DNA of 64,000 nucleotides, from assembly GCF_004363655.1 (NCBI RefSeq), contig NZ_SNZH01000001.1:644451-708450 (forward strand), given 5' to 3'. This document shows, piece after piece, positions 46,910 to 54,975 of this stretch (position 1 is its first letter; every line of letters begins with the position of its first letter). The notes below the pieces were generated by a model. That model searched no databases and was not told the origin of the DNA. It was given only the letters and a program-made list of their open reading frames with translations. A program made the position numbers and the translations under genes. The stretch comes from Tahibacter aquaticus (lineage in GTDB: Bacteria > Pseudomonadota > Gammaproteobacteria > Xanthomonadales > Rhodanobacteraceae).

Positions 46910-47419
46910 CCCGCCAGAAAAGCAAGGAAAACCGAAAAATTCTGGATAAATAGAATAGTCCGCCGACACAGCACTCGGCGCCCCCAAGGCCAGGCCTGCC
47001 GTGCGCTGATGGATTTCCCTCTTTCCTGATGGATTTCGCGATTCTGTCTGGCGCGTTGCGCTGCTGCACGCCGACGGCTCGATTCGGGCGAAGCACGGTG
47101 GTGCTGCGCCCCAGACCAGACGGCGCCGTTTACTCGCCAGGGAAATCGGAGCGCTCTACGCCTCCGAGGGGGGCGGCCACGGGGTAGCGTTCGCATGAAT
47201 GTTGTCGGCGCTTGCACTCGCCCGCCTGCGCCAAGCCAGCGACGCTCATCGGGTGCATCGCATATTCACTGCCCTGCGGGTGGGCGTTCTCCGCACGGAG
47301 TGGAAGCCCCGTACGCAGCGGACCGTACGGCCGCGCACGCGTTTTGCGGGGGAACAGCCCGCTTGCGCGGATAAGTCCGCGCCTTATGGGCTAACGCACA
47401 CGGACCGGCGGGAAACCGC
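46910..47419. other. Intergenic region, 510 bases, no gene recognised
   Basis: Lies between the convergent methyltransferase and nrdJb genes. It contains a short tandem copy of CTGATGGATTTC (47010 and 47028 areas) and several GC-rich inverted stretches around 47290-47400, but no open frame with family resemblance and no clear terminator. It may hold decayed sequence. Confidence 0.45.
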
Positions 47420-48229
47420 CTATCCACATTTGGAATAGCCGCAATTGAGGCAAGTTGCACAGCCGTCCATAAGGATGGTCGCGACTGTATTGCACTTGTG
47501 GCACAAGGTGGCGCCGGCCGGGAAGGCGGCGCTGTCGGCGGCATCGGCAGGGGCCAGCGCTCCGCCGAGGTCGTTGCCGATGCTGGTCTTGCGCGCAGCC
47601 GCGTCGGCAGCAACGGCGCTCAGGCGGGCCTCAGCGTTTTTTTTTGCGCCCTGCTCGTACGCTGCGCGCTTCTCGGCAATCAGCGCACGCTGTTCGGGGC
47701 TGAGGTCGGGGTCGTGCAGCAGGCCGATCATCTTCAGGTGCTGCTCGATCACGGCGCCCATCTCGGCCACGATGGACGGCATGTAGACACCGCCGGCCTT
47801 GAAATAGCCGCCACGCGGGTCGAACACGGCCTTGAGTTCTTCCACCAGGAAGGTGACGTCGCCGCCCTTGCGGAATACCGCAGACATGATGCGGGTCAAC
47901 GCCACGATCCACTGGAAGTGGTCCATGTTCTTGGAGTTGATGAAGATCTCGAACGGCCGGCGCGATTCGTGCGGCGTTCCCTGGTTGAGCACGATGTCGT
48001 TGATGGTCACGTACAGGGCGTGCTCGAACAGCGGCGACTTGATCTTGTAGGTGGCACCGATCAGCGTGTCGGGACGCTCCACCTTCTCGTGCATCTGGAT
48101 GACTTCGGCCAGCGCCGGTTCCGCCGCGAGGATCGCGGCCGGTGCCAGGCTGGTGCTGACCAGGGCCGCCTTGTCGCTGGGTTTCTCGACGCTGTAGCCC
48201 TTGATCTTCTTGCCGATCTTGATCGTCAT
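47420..48229 (-). CDS. nrdJb: Class II ribonucleotide reductase, C-terminal subunit NrdJb
   Basis: A 269-residue protein with a TSCPD domain (residues about 65-165; YVTINDIVLNQGTPHESRRP, FEIFINSKNMDHFQWIVALT) and a C-terminal tail carrying the redox cysteines (CHKCNTVATILMDGCATCLN followed by CGYSKCG). In NrdJ enzymes this tail shuttles electrons to the active site. In Pseudomonas aeruginosa the class II enzyme is likewise split into NrdJa and NrdJb. The ATG at 48227-48229 gives the common MTIKIGKKIKGY start. It lies downstream of nrdJa but separated by a histone-like gene. Confidence 0.9.
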   Translation of the reverse strand: MTIKIGKKIKGYSVEKPSDKAALVSTSLAPAAILAAEPALAEVIQMHEKVERPDTLIGATYKIKSPLFEHALYVTINDIVLNQGTPHESRRPFEIFINSKNMDHFQWIVALTRIMSAVFRKGGDVTFLVEELKAVFDPRGGYFKAGGVYMPSIVAEMGAVIEQHLKMIGLLHDPDLSPEQRALIAEKRAAYEQGAKKNAEARLSAVAADAAARKTSIGNDLGGALAPADAADSAAFPAGATLCHKCNTVATILMDGCATCLNCGYSKCG

Positions 48230-48663
48230 GACACGCTTCCCGCCGGCGCACGCGGCCGCGCCGTGGCCATCGAAGCCTCGAAGTCGAACTACGCGCGCGA
48301 GGCGGGGGGCGCAGTTGCGGCAAGCGTCCTGCAGCCGATGCAGGCCGCAGGTCGAACCGGTGCCGCCCGGCTCGCCGATGGGTTTCGCGACGGCGCGAGG
48401 CCACCGCAAAGGATCTCCGCGCCGGCGTACCGACGCGGAGTGGAAACAAGGCTGTAGCGCGTTGCCGCGCGTACTTGGCAGTGGGACTTGATAGTGCAAT
48501 GCGGCGTGGGAGCGGGACAGTCCTGCGCACAGGCGCATGCAACCGTCTTCGCCACCCAACCCGCTTCGCACCGCCAGTGAATGCCTCGACGCAGCCTCGC
48601 CATCGCGACACCACTTCCGTCCGGCCCCCTTAGCCAGGGTTGCGCCGGACGGAAGCCTGGTTC
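48230..48663. other. Intergenic region between the histone-like gene and nrdJb, 434 bases
   Basis: Contains the hairpin at 48614-48655 next to the histone-like stop and otherwise GC-rich sequence without a recognised gene. Its length suggests that nrdJb has its own promoter here rather than relying only on read-through. Confidence 0.45.
48614..48655 (-). terminator. Hairpin after the histone H1-like gene
   Basis: A perfect 12-base-pair stem CTTCCGTCCGGC / GCCGGACGGAAG with an 18-base loop, 9 bases beyond the stop codon. There is no U-run on the minus strand, so it may attenuate rather than block read-through into nrdJb. Confidence 0.55.
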
Positions 48664-49272
48664 TTACCGGCGCTTGGCCGTCTTCTTCGCCGCGGCTTTC
48701 TTGGCCGGGGCTTTCTTTGCTGCGACTTTCTTCGCCGGCGCCTTCTTCGCTGGCGCCTTCTTCACCGCAACCTTCTTGCCGGCTGCCTTGGCGACTTTCC
48801 TGGCGGCGGGCTTGGCAGCCTTCTTGCCTGCCGCTTTCTTGGCCGGCGCTTTCTTCGCTACGACCTTCTTGCCGGCTGCCTTCTTCGCCGGTGCCTTCTT
48901 GGCCGCCGACTTGGTGGCTGCCACTTTCTTGCTCGCCTTGGCGACGACTTTCTTCGCCGCCTTCTTCGCTACGGCAACTTTCTTCTCGACTTTCTTCGCC
49001 GCCTTCTTCGCTGCCGGCTTGGCCTTGCTCACCGCTTTCTTGGCGCTGGCAACCACATCGGCCACCTTCTTCTGCGCGGCGTCCTTGACGGCCTTGACGC
49101 GCTTCACGGCGGCCTTGGCACGTGTGGTCACGGCGTCCTTGGCGTCGCTGGCCGCTGCGCTGACCGAGGCGACGGCGGCTTCGGTCTTCTCCGCTACGGC
49201 TTCGCCTACGCTCTGCGCCGTCTCTTTGACCGACTCAACTACATTGCTCAGTGTTTCACCTACGGTATGCAT
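48664..49272 (-). CDS. Histone H1-like / AlgP-like Lys-Ala-Pro-rich nucleoid protein
   Basis: A 202-residue strongly basic protein. Residues 1-90 form an Ala/Val/Lys-rich amphipathic helical region (VGEAVAEKTEAAVASVSAAA). Residues 90-202 are made of KKAPAKKAA/KKVAVAKKAA repeats, ending KKTAKRR. This is the layout of AlgP/HctB-type histone-like proteins that bind DNA without sequence preference. The start ATG (49270-49272) has GGAGGG upstream. Its position between nrdJa and nrdJb is notable. Repeat number is likely variable between strains. Confidence 0.85.
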   Translation of the reverse strand: MHTVGETLSNVVESVKETAQSVGEAVAEKTEAAVASVSAAASDAKDAVTTRAKAAVKRVKAVKDAAQKKVADVVASAKKAVSKAKPAAKKAAKKVEKKVAVAKKAAKKVVAKASKKVAATKSAAKKAPAKKAAGKKVVAKKAPAKKAAGKKAAKPAARKVAKAAGKKVAVKKAPAKKAPAKKVAAKKAPAKKAAAKKTAKRR

Positions 49273-49349
49273 AGAACCCTCCAGCTCCTCGTACGGGTTA
49301 GTCAGACGATGGGTGTTGCGGAGTGGACATTACTCCATTCCGCGCCCAC

Positions 49350-52300
49350 TCAAAACTTGCCGTAGTAACCCTCTTTGAGCGCGTCGAACAAATTCGCCGC
49401 CGTGTGCGTCTCGCCGTCGTACTCGATCTCTTCGTTGCCCTTCACCTCGACCGTGCTGCCGTCTTCGAGTTCGAAGCGGTAGATGGTGTTTTCCAGGTCG
49501 GCTTCCTTCACCAGCACACCCTGGAATGCCGCAGGATTGAAGCGGAACGTGGTGCAGCCCTTGAGCCCCTGGGCATGAGCATAGGTGTAGATGTTCTTGA
49601 AGTCTTCGTACGGGTAGTCGGTGGGCACGTTGGCCGTCTTGGAGATGGACGAGTCGACCCACTTCTGCGCGGCTGCCTGGATGTCCACATGTTCGGTCGG
49701 GCTGATGTCGTCGGCCGCGACGAAGTAATCGGGCAGTTTTTCCTCGGGCTTGTCCGACAGCGGCATGGCGCGCGCGTTGATCAGCTCGCGGTAGGCGAGC
49801 AGCTCGTAGCTGAACACCTCGACTTTTTCCTTACTCTTCTTGCCTTCGCGGATCACGTTGCGCGAATAGTGGTGGGCGAAGGACGGCTCGATGCCGTTGG
49901 ACGCGTTGTTGGCCAGCGACAGCGAGATCGTGCCGGTCGGCGCGATCGAGGTGTGGTGGGTGAAGCGCGAGCCGTGCTCAGCCAGGGCCTTGACCAGTTC
50001 CGGTGCAACCTCGGCCACGCGCTGCATATAGCGGCTGTAGCGCGCATGCAGTACGCGGCCAGCAATGGTATCGCCGGGCTTCCAGCCGTCCTGCACCATT
50101 TCCGGACGCTGCCGCAGCATTGCCGCGGTGACCGGGAACTCCTGCAGCAGCAGCGGCGCCGGCCCTTTCTCCTGCGCCAGGGCCAGGCCGACTTCCCAGC
50201 CGGCAAGCGCCATCTCGCGGCTGACGTCTTCGGTGAAGGCGCAGGCTTCCTTGGTGCCATAGCGCAGCTTGAGCATGGTCAGGGTCGAGCCCAGGCCGAG
50301 ATAGCCCATGCCGTGACGGCGCTTGGACAGAATCTCGTGGCGCTGCTGCTCCAGCGGCAGGCCGTTGATCTCGACCACGTTGTCGAGCATGCGCGTGAAC
50401 ACGCGCACGACTTCGCGGTATTCGTCCCAGTCGAAGCGCGCCTTGGGCCCGAACGGATCGCGCACGAACATGGTCAGGTTGACCGAGCCGAGCAGGCAGC
50501 TGCCGTAGGGGGGTAGCGGCTGCTCGCCGCAATTGTGTGCGTGCAGGCCGTTGGCATCGAAAGTGTTGATGCCGGGCACCTGCACATCGTAGACCGCTTC
50601 TTCGCCCGCCTGCTCTATGGCCGCCACGGTAGCGAAATAGCGCTCGCGATTCGGCTGGCGCCGGTAGGCGGCAATCAGCTGGCGCAGCTTTGCCGACTTG
50701 TCGCTGTCGGCAAAGCCGACCAGCTGTGCGTAGCGCTGCACATTTTCCCCAGCGATGACCAGCTCGTGCTGTGCCTGGGTCGCGTAGTACGCGCTACCGC
50801 CCTTGCCGTCGGGCAGCAGCGCGCTGGCGGCGGCACGGCGTTCAGCATAGACGGTGCTGTTGATGCCCAGGCGCAGCAGCATGCGCTGCACTGCATCCAG
50901 GCGCGCGCGATCGGACTGGGTCAGGCGCACGGACACACCCTTGAGCTGGCTGCCCTGCACGCTGCCGTCGGCATCGAACACGCCGCGCAGGAAGCCGCGA
51001 TAGGCGTCGCTGCTGCCCTGTTCCAGCGCCGGCGTGATCGCCTTGTCGCCGACACGCATGCCAAGGCTGAACGCAAGGTCACGCAGACTGGCCGACTTCA
51101 GCTGCCATTCGCCGCGCTCGGCCACAACCGACCAGCCGGCAAAATCGCTGCGATGCGGCAAGGACTGCGCAGCGCGTGCGGCTTCGTCCATCAGCGCACG
51201 GATGCCAGCACGCACACCGACGCCGTCGCCGTTGGCCACTGCCTGTACCGACCAGGCGCTGAGCACCGCCGTCTCCTGCTTGAGCGTGCCGTCGCCGACG
51301 AGCAGGCCGAGCAGGTAGCCGCGATCGAAATCGAGCGCGCCGTCCCAGTGGGCGTTGGCGCGGTGGTCGTTCAGCAGCACACGGTCGCCGGCCTGCAGCT
51401 GGCCCGCTTCGCACCATTGGGTCTCGGTGACCCAGCGCGTTGCCTTGCTAACGCGGCGCACGCGATGGTCGGCGGTCAGGCGCAGGCTGTGCCCTTCCCG
51501 CGTGCGCAATGCCACCACCGGCTTGTGCGCGGTGAGGAAGAAACCCTGCGCGCCGCTGGCATGGTCGACGCCGTCTACGCGGGCGCGGAACGGCTGGCCG
51601 ATCAGCTGCACCACCTGGCGCGGCCCCTGGTCGGTCTGCACCCAGGTATCGGCCGTCACGCAGGGATTCGTAGCGCGGATGTTCTCGCACCACCAGTTGT
51701 TGTTCATCTCGTTGACGCGGTCGATCAGGATGAAGCCCGGCTCGGCGTAGTCGTACGTCGAGACCATGATCATGTCCCACAGGTGACGCGCGCGGATATG
51801 GCCGTACACCTTGCAGGCGACCAGACCGTCGTCGCGCGTCACGTAGTTTTTGCTGACCGGCCAGTCGCGCCAGAGCACCTGGGCAGGGTTGTCCAGGTCG
51901 ACCTCGTCGCGCTCCTTGATGTTGACCGGGAATAGCAGCGGCCAGTCCGCATCGTCGTGCACGGCCTGCATGAAGCCGTCGGTGATCAGCAGGCTGAGAT
52001 TGAACTGGCGCAGGCGACCGTCTTCGCGCTTGGCGCGGACGAAATCCTTCACGTCAGGATGACCGACGTCGAAGGTGCCCATCTGCGCGCCGCGGCGGCC
52101 ACCGGCGGACGATACGGTGAAACACATCTTGTCGTAGATGTCCATGAAGGACATCGGCCCTGACGTGTACGCACCCGCACCGGATACGTAGGCGCCGCGC
52201 GGACGCAGGGTGGAGAATTCGTAGCCGATGCCGCAGCCCGCCTTCAGGGTCAGGCCGGCTTCGTGTACTTTTTGCAAAATGCCGTCCATCGAATCTTCGA

Positions 52301-52628
52301 TGGTGCCCGACACGGTGCAGTTGATGGTCGAGGTCGCCGGCTTGTGCTGCAGCGCGCCGGCATTGGAGGTGATGCGGCCGGCGGGAATCGCGCCGCGGCG
52401 CAGCGCCCAGACAAAGCGCTCGTTCCAGTACTGCTGTTTCTCGGTGCTGGACTCGACCTCGGCCAGGGCCTTGGCGATGCGCTGGTAGCTGTGATCGATC
52501 GACAGGTCGACCGGTTCGCCCTGTTTGGTCTTCAGGCGGTATTTCTTGTCCCAGATGTCCTGGGAGGCCGGCTGCAGGGGAATACTGGCCGCGCCACGCG
52601 CGATGTCTTCCAGGCGCACAATGCTCAT
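49350..52628 (-). CDS. nrdJa: Class II (adenosylcobalamin-dependent) ribonucleotide reductase NrdJa, intein-interrupted
   Basis: A 1092-codon precursor that should splice to a 715-residue B12-dependent reductase making deoxyribonucleotides with or without oxygen. Host blocks include ARGAASIPLQPASQDIWDKK, GRITSNAGA, TVSSAGGRRGAQMGTFDVGH and CGEQPLPPYGSCLLGSVNLT. The radical motif N-P-C-G-E is cut by an intein between P and C. The redox tail is absent and supplied by NrdJb. The ATG at 52626-52628 (MSIVRLED) with GGGAGGA upstream is preferred over the GTG at 52664. It is divergent from degQ across a structured 439-base region. Confidence 0.94.
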   Translation of the reverse strand: MSIVRLEDIARGAASIPLQPASQDIWDKKYRLKTKQGEPVDLSIDHSYQRIAKALAEVESSTEKQQYWNERFVWALRRGAIPAGRITSNAGALQHKPATSTINCTVSGTIEDSMDGILQKVHEAGLTLKAGCGIGYEFSTLRPRGAYVSGAGAYTSGPMSFMDIYDKMCFTVSSAGGRRGAQMGTFDVGHPDVKDFVRAKREDGRLRQFNLSLLITDGFMQAVHDDADWPLLFPVNIKERDEVDLDNPAQVLWRDWPVSKNYVTRDDGLVACKVYGHIRARHLWDMIMVSTYDYAEPGFILIDRVNEMNNNWWCENIRATNPCVTADTWVQTDQGPRQVVQLIGQPFRARVDGVDHASGAQGFFLTAHKPVVALRTREGHSLRLTADHRVRRVSKATRWVTETQWCEAGQLQAGDRVLLNDHRANAHWDGALDFDRGYLLGLLVGDGTLKQETAVLSAWSVQAVANGDGVGVRAGIRALMDEAARAAQSLPHRSDFAGWSVVAERGEWQLKSASLRDLAFSLGMRVGDKAITPALEQGSSDAYRGFLRGVFDADGSVQGSQLKGVSVRLTQSDRARLDAVQRMLLRLGINSTVYAERRAAASALLPDGKGGSAYYATQAQHELVIAGENVQRYAQLVGFADSDKSAKLRQLIAAYRRQPNRERYFATVAAIEQAGEEAVYDVQVPGINTFDANGLHAHNCGEQPLPPYGSCLLGSVNLTMFVRDPFGPKARFDWDEYREVVRVFTRMLDNVVEINGLPLEQQRHEILSKRRHGMGYLGLGSTLTMLKLRYGTKEACAFTEDVSREMALAGWEVGLALAQEKGPAPLLLQEFPVTAAMLRQRPEMVQDGWKPGDTIAGRVLHARYSRYMQRVAEVAPELVKALAEHGSRFTHHTSIAPTGTISLSLANNASNGIEPSFAHHYSRNVIREGKKSKEKVEVFSYELLAYRELINARAMPLSDKPEEKLPDYFVAADDISPTEHVDIQAAAQKWVDSSISKTANVPTDYPYEDFKNIYTYAHAQGLKGCTTFRFNPAAFQGVLVKEADLENTIYRFELEDGSTVEVKGNEEIEYDGETHTAANLFDALKEGYYGKF
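50532..51662 (-). mobile_element. LAGLIDADG homing-endonuclease intein in NrdJa
   Basis: A 377-residue in-frame intein (precursor residues 323-699). It begins with Cys (CVTADTWVQTDQG, block A), has block B HSLRLTADHRV, two dodecapeptide motifs of the LAGLIDADG type (GYLLGLLVGDGTL and FLRGVFDADGSV), and ends with block F/G VYDVQVPGINTFDANG...HAHN. The +1 residue is Cys. Splicing nucleophiles C1, C+1, the penultimate His and the terminal Asn are all present. Both acidic catalytic positions of the endonuclease appear intact, so it may still be able to home. Confidence 0.95.
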
Positions 52629-53067
52629 CTTGCTCTCGTCCTCCCGAGTCCTTTTTACCGGCACCGATCACTGTCGGTTCGGACGCTCGCTGCGCACCGG
52701 TGACCAGCCTGCCGCCGACAGGATGGCCGTGGGCCGTGCGACGGTATTTCCGTCCACGCGCCACTGCCGGTTCATCACGTTTGTTGATGCATCAGCAGCA
52801 GTCCGCTGCTTATGCCTGTGGCTGGTTGACCCCAAACTCTGGGGCTACCCCCCGGTGACCAGCCACAACATGTTGTGATTGCGAGCGGCGGCAAACGTAC
52901 GCCTGGGGTTGCGCGCTGTCAATCTGGGGAATCACGCATTGCGCATCCGGTTCATTCTGTTTGCAGTTGCTCACATCTGCCGCCCGAATCTGAATACGTC
53001 GATTGAAAGCGGAAACCTCAGGCCCTACCCGGTTGTCCATGTCGCGAATTTTTCTCCAGGAGCATCC
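52629..53067. promoter_or_regulatory. Divergent nrdJa-degQ regulatory region
   Basis: Contains a long hairpin at 52817-52867 with outer arms TGTGGCTGGT / ACCAGCCACA and an inner CCCCA/TGGGG stem, and a perfect palindrome CACAACATGTTGTG at 52864-52877. The palindrome has CACAA/TTGTG half-sites like those of NrdR boxes. A direct repeat CCGGTGACCAGCC lies near 52698 and 52853. No cobalamin-riboswitch B12 box was seen. The palindrome is about 236 bases from the nrdJa start and 190 from degQ. Confidence 0.6.
52864..52877. promoter_or_regulatory. Perfect 14-base palindrome, candidate NrdR-type site
   Basis: CACAACATGTTGTG. Half-sites CACAA and TTGTG match the NrdR pattern, though the centre CATG differs from the usual AT-rich core and no second box at a helical spacing was found. 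It could instead be an operator for another repressor of degQ or nrdJa. Confidence 0.5.
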
Positions 53068-54459
53068 ATGTCCGCGTTGAGCCGCATCGTGCTGGCCACT
53101 GCCGTCGTCCTGGGCGCAAGCGCCAGCGTCGGCCTGGGTTTGAGCCTCAATCGTCCCGCCCAGGCGGCCCTGCCCGCCGTCATCGACGGCCAGGCGCTGC
53201 CTTCGCTGGCGCCGATGATCGAACGAGTTACCCCAGCGGTCGTGAACATCTCGTCCAAGACACATACGCGGGTGCGCGATCCGCTGCTGGACGACCCGTT
53301 TTTCCGCCGCTTCTTCGGCGTACCCAACATGCCGCAGGAACGTGTAGAGCAGTCGCTGGGCTCGGGCGTCATCGTCGATGCGGCCAAGGGCTATGTGCTC
53401 ACCAACAACCATGTCGTACAGGGCGCCGACGACATCAGCGTCACCCTCAGCGACGGCCGAGCGCTCAAGGCCAAGCTGGTCGGCACCGATCCCGATACCG
53501 ACGTCGCCGTCATCCAGATTCCCGCCGACAACCTCAAGGCCGTCGCCCTGGCCGACAGCACGCGCCTGCGCGTCGGCGATTTCGTCGTGGCGGTAGGCAA
53601 CCCCTTCGGCCTGGGCCAGACCGTTACCTCCGGCATCGTCTCCGCGCTCGGCCGCACCGGCCTGCGCGGCCTGGGCTACCAGAACTTCATCCAGACCGAC
53701 GCGTCGATCAATCCGGGCAATTCCGGCGGTGCGCTGGTCAACCTCAGCGGCGAGCTGGTCGGCATCAATACGGCGATCTTTTCGCCGTCCGGCGGCAACG
53801 TCGGCATCGGCTTCGCGATTCCCTCGACCCTGGCCGGCGACGTGATGCAGCAACTGGTCAAGACCGGCACGGTCAAACGCGGCTCGCTCGGCATACAGAC
53901 GCAGAACATTACGCCGGATATTGCGCAGATGCTCGGCGTGCCGGCGGGCAAGGGCGCCGTGGTCACGCGCGTGCAGGGCGATTCCGCCGCCGAAGCCGCC
54001 GGCCTGCGCCCCGGCGACGTGATTCTTGCGATCAACGGCAAGCCGGTCGGCAACGAACAGGGCCTGCACAACGCCGAAGGACTGCTGCCGATCGGCAGCG
54101 ACATCGCGCTGAAGCTGCAGCGCGACGGGCGCGAAATCACCGCCACGGCCAAGCTGACCGGGCGCGAAACCGCCAGCGTCGACGGCCAGAACCTCGACCC
54201 GCGCCTGGGTGGCGCGCAATTCGTCGACCTGGGCGAACGCCAGCGCCAGCGCGGCCTGCGCGGCGCCCTGGTGGGGCGTGTAAACGAAGGCAGCCGAGCC
54301 GAATCCAACAACCTGCGCAACGGCGACATCGTGGTGGCGGTGAACCAGATCGATATTCGCAATGTGGACGATTTGAAAATTCTGACCAAGCGGCAATCGC
54401 GGCAATTGCTGTTGACGGTGATCCGCGGACAGAGTGCGTTTTCGGTGCTGTGCGAGTGA
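53068..54459 (+). CDS. degQ: Do-family periplasmic serine protease/chaperone (DegQ type)
   Basis: A 463-residue exported protease. The ATG at 53068 follows AGGAG and gives a signal peptide or anchor (VLATAVVLGASASVGLGLSL). The trypsin-like domain has H115 (LTNNHVV), D145 (DTDVAV) and S219 (PGNSGGAL). Two PDZ domains follow (about 275-360 and 385-460; GIQTQNITPDIAQMLGVPAG, GALVGRVNEGSRAESNNLRN). The LA-loop is short, as in DegQ rather than E. coli DegP. It degrades or refolds damaged envelope proteins in the periplasm. Confidence 0.94.
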   Translation: MSALSRIVLATAVVLGASASVGLGLSLNRPAQAALPAVIDGQALPSLAPMIERVTPAVVNISSKTHTRVRDPLLDDPFFRRFFGVPNMPQERVEQSLGSGVIVDAAKGYVLTNNHVVQGADDISVTLSDGRALKAKLVGTDPDTDVAVIQIPADNLKAVALADSTRLRVGDFVVAVGNPFGLGQTVTSGIVSALGRTGLRGLGYQNFIQTDASINPGNSGGALVNLSGELVGINTAIFSPSGGNVGIGFAIPSTLAGDVMQQLVKTGTVKRGSLGIQTQNITPDIAQMLGVPAGKGAVVTRVQGDSAAEAAGLRPGDVILAINGKPVGNEQGLHNAEGLLPIGSDIALKLQRDGREITATAKLTGRETASVDGQNLDPRLGGAQFVDLGERQRQRGLRGALVGRVNEGSRAESNNLRNGDIVVAVNQIDIRNVDDLKILTKRQSRQLLLTVIRGQSAFSVLCE

Positions 54460-54975
54460 GCTTCGGCAAGCGGCAGGCTACCAGCAGCGAGCGGTTTCGC
54501 TGGCGGGGCGAAAAACCTGGGCTGAGCCTTGCAGGGGACTGCCCTCTCACCCAATCCTCTCCGGCCCGTTGGGCGTTCGAAGGCGACAGAGCCCATGGCT
54601 CTGTACGTCGCCTTCTCCACCCCATGCAAGCGTGGAGGAGAGAGCCACAGCCACAGCTGTAGCCCTGCCTGGCTTGCTTTGGCGCCCTCTCCCGCCAGCT
54701 TCGCTGGCGGGAGAGGGCTAGGGTGAGGGGCAGCCGCCCAAATCTTCTTCATGATCGGATTGTCGGCGCCAAGACCAAGCGCAGCCGCCTACATTACCGG
54801 GCTCAGGAATACTGGGCACCGTCCGCCGTCGCGACGAACACGCCGAAATTCCTGCACCGGCCCTCACAAAAATCTCTTTTCGTGACGCCTATCAACAGGC
54901 GAACCGCCTCGCCCCACCAAGCCGCAAACACGCGTGGTATCGTGGCGCAGTTCAGCACCCTGTCAGGTTTCTCCC
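54460..54975. repeat. Intergenic mosaic repeat (CCCTCTCCC-type) downstream of degQ
   Basis: A 516-base gap without a gene. CCCTCTCACCCAATCCTCTCC-like sequence at 54542-54562 pairs as an imperfect inverted repeat with GGAGAGGGCTAGGGTGAGGG at about 54711-54730. Inside is a perfect 15-base-pair hairpin at 54685-54717 (CCCTCTCCCGCCAGC, loop TTC). Another hairpin around AGAGCC/GGCTCT lies near 54588-54604. Such GAGAGGG/GGGTGAGGG sequences are familiar as dispersed elements in Xanthomonas-group genomes. It may terminate degQ. Confidence 0.7.

Noticed and set aside
47199-47438. 79-codon open frame in the gap before nrdJb
   Set aside because: No ribosome-binding site, no family resemblance, Arg/Thr-rich composition of chance frames; it overlaps the nrdJb end.
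52629-52900. Adenosylcobalamin riboswitch upstream of the B12-dependent reductase
   Set aside because: Expected from biology, but the conserved B12 box and the core GCCACTG/AGxCAGG arrangement could not be found in the minus-strand leader.
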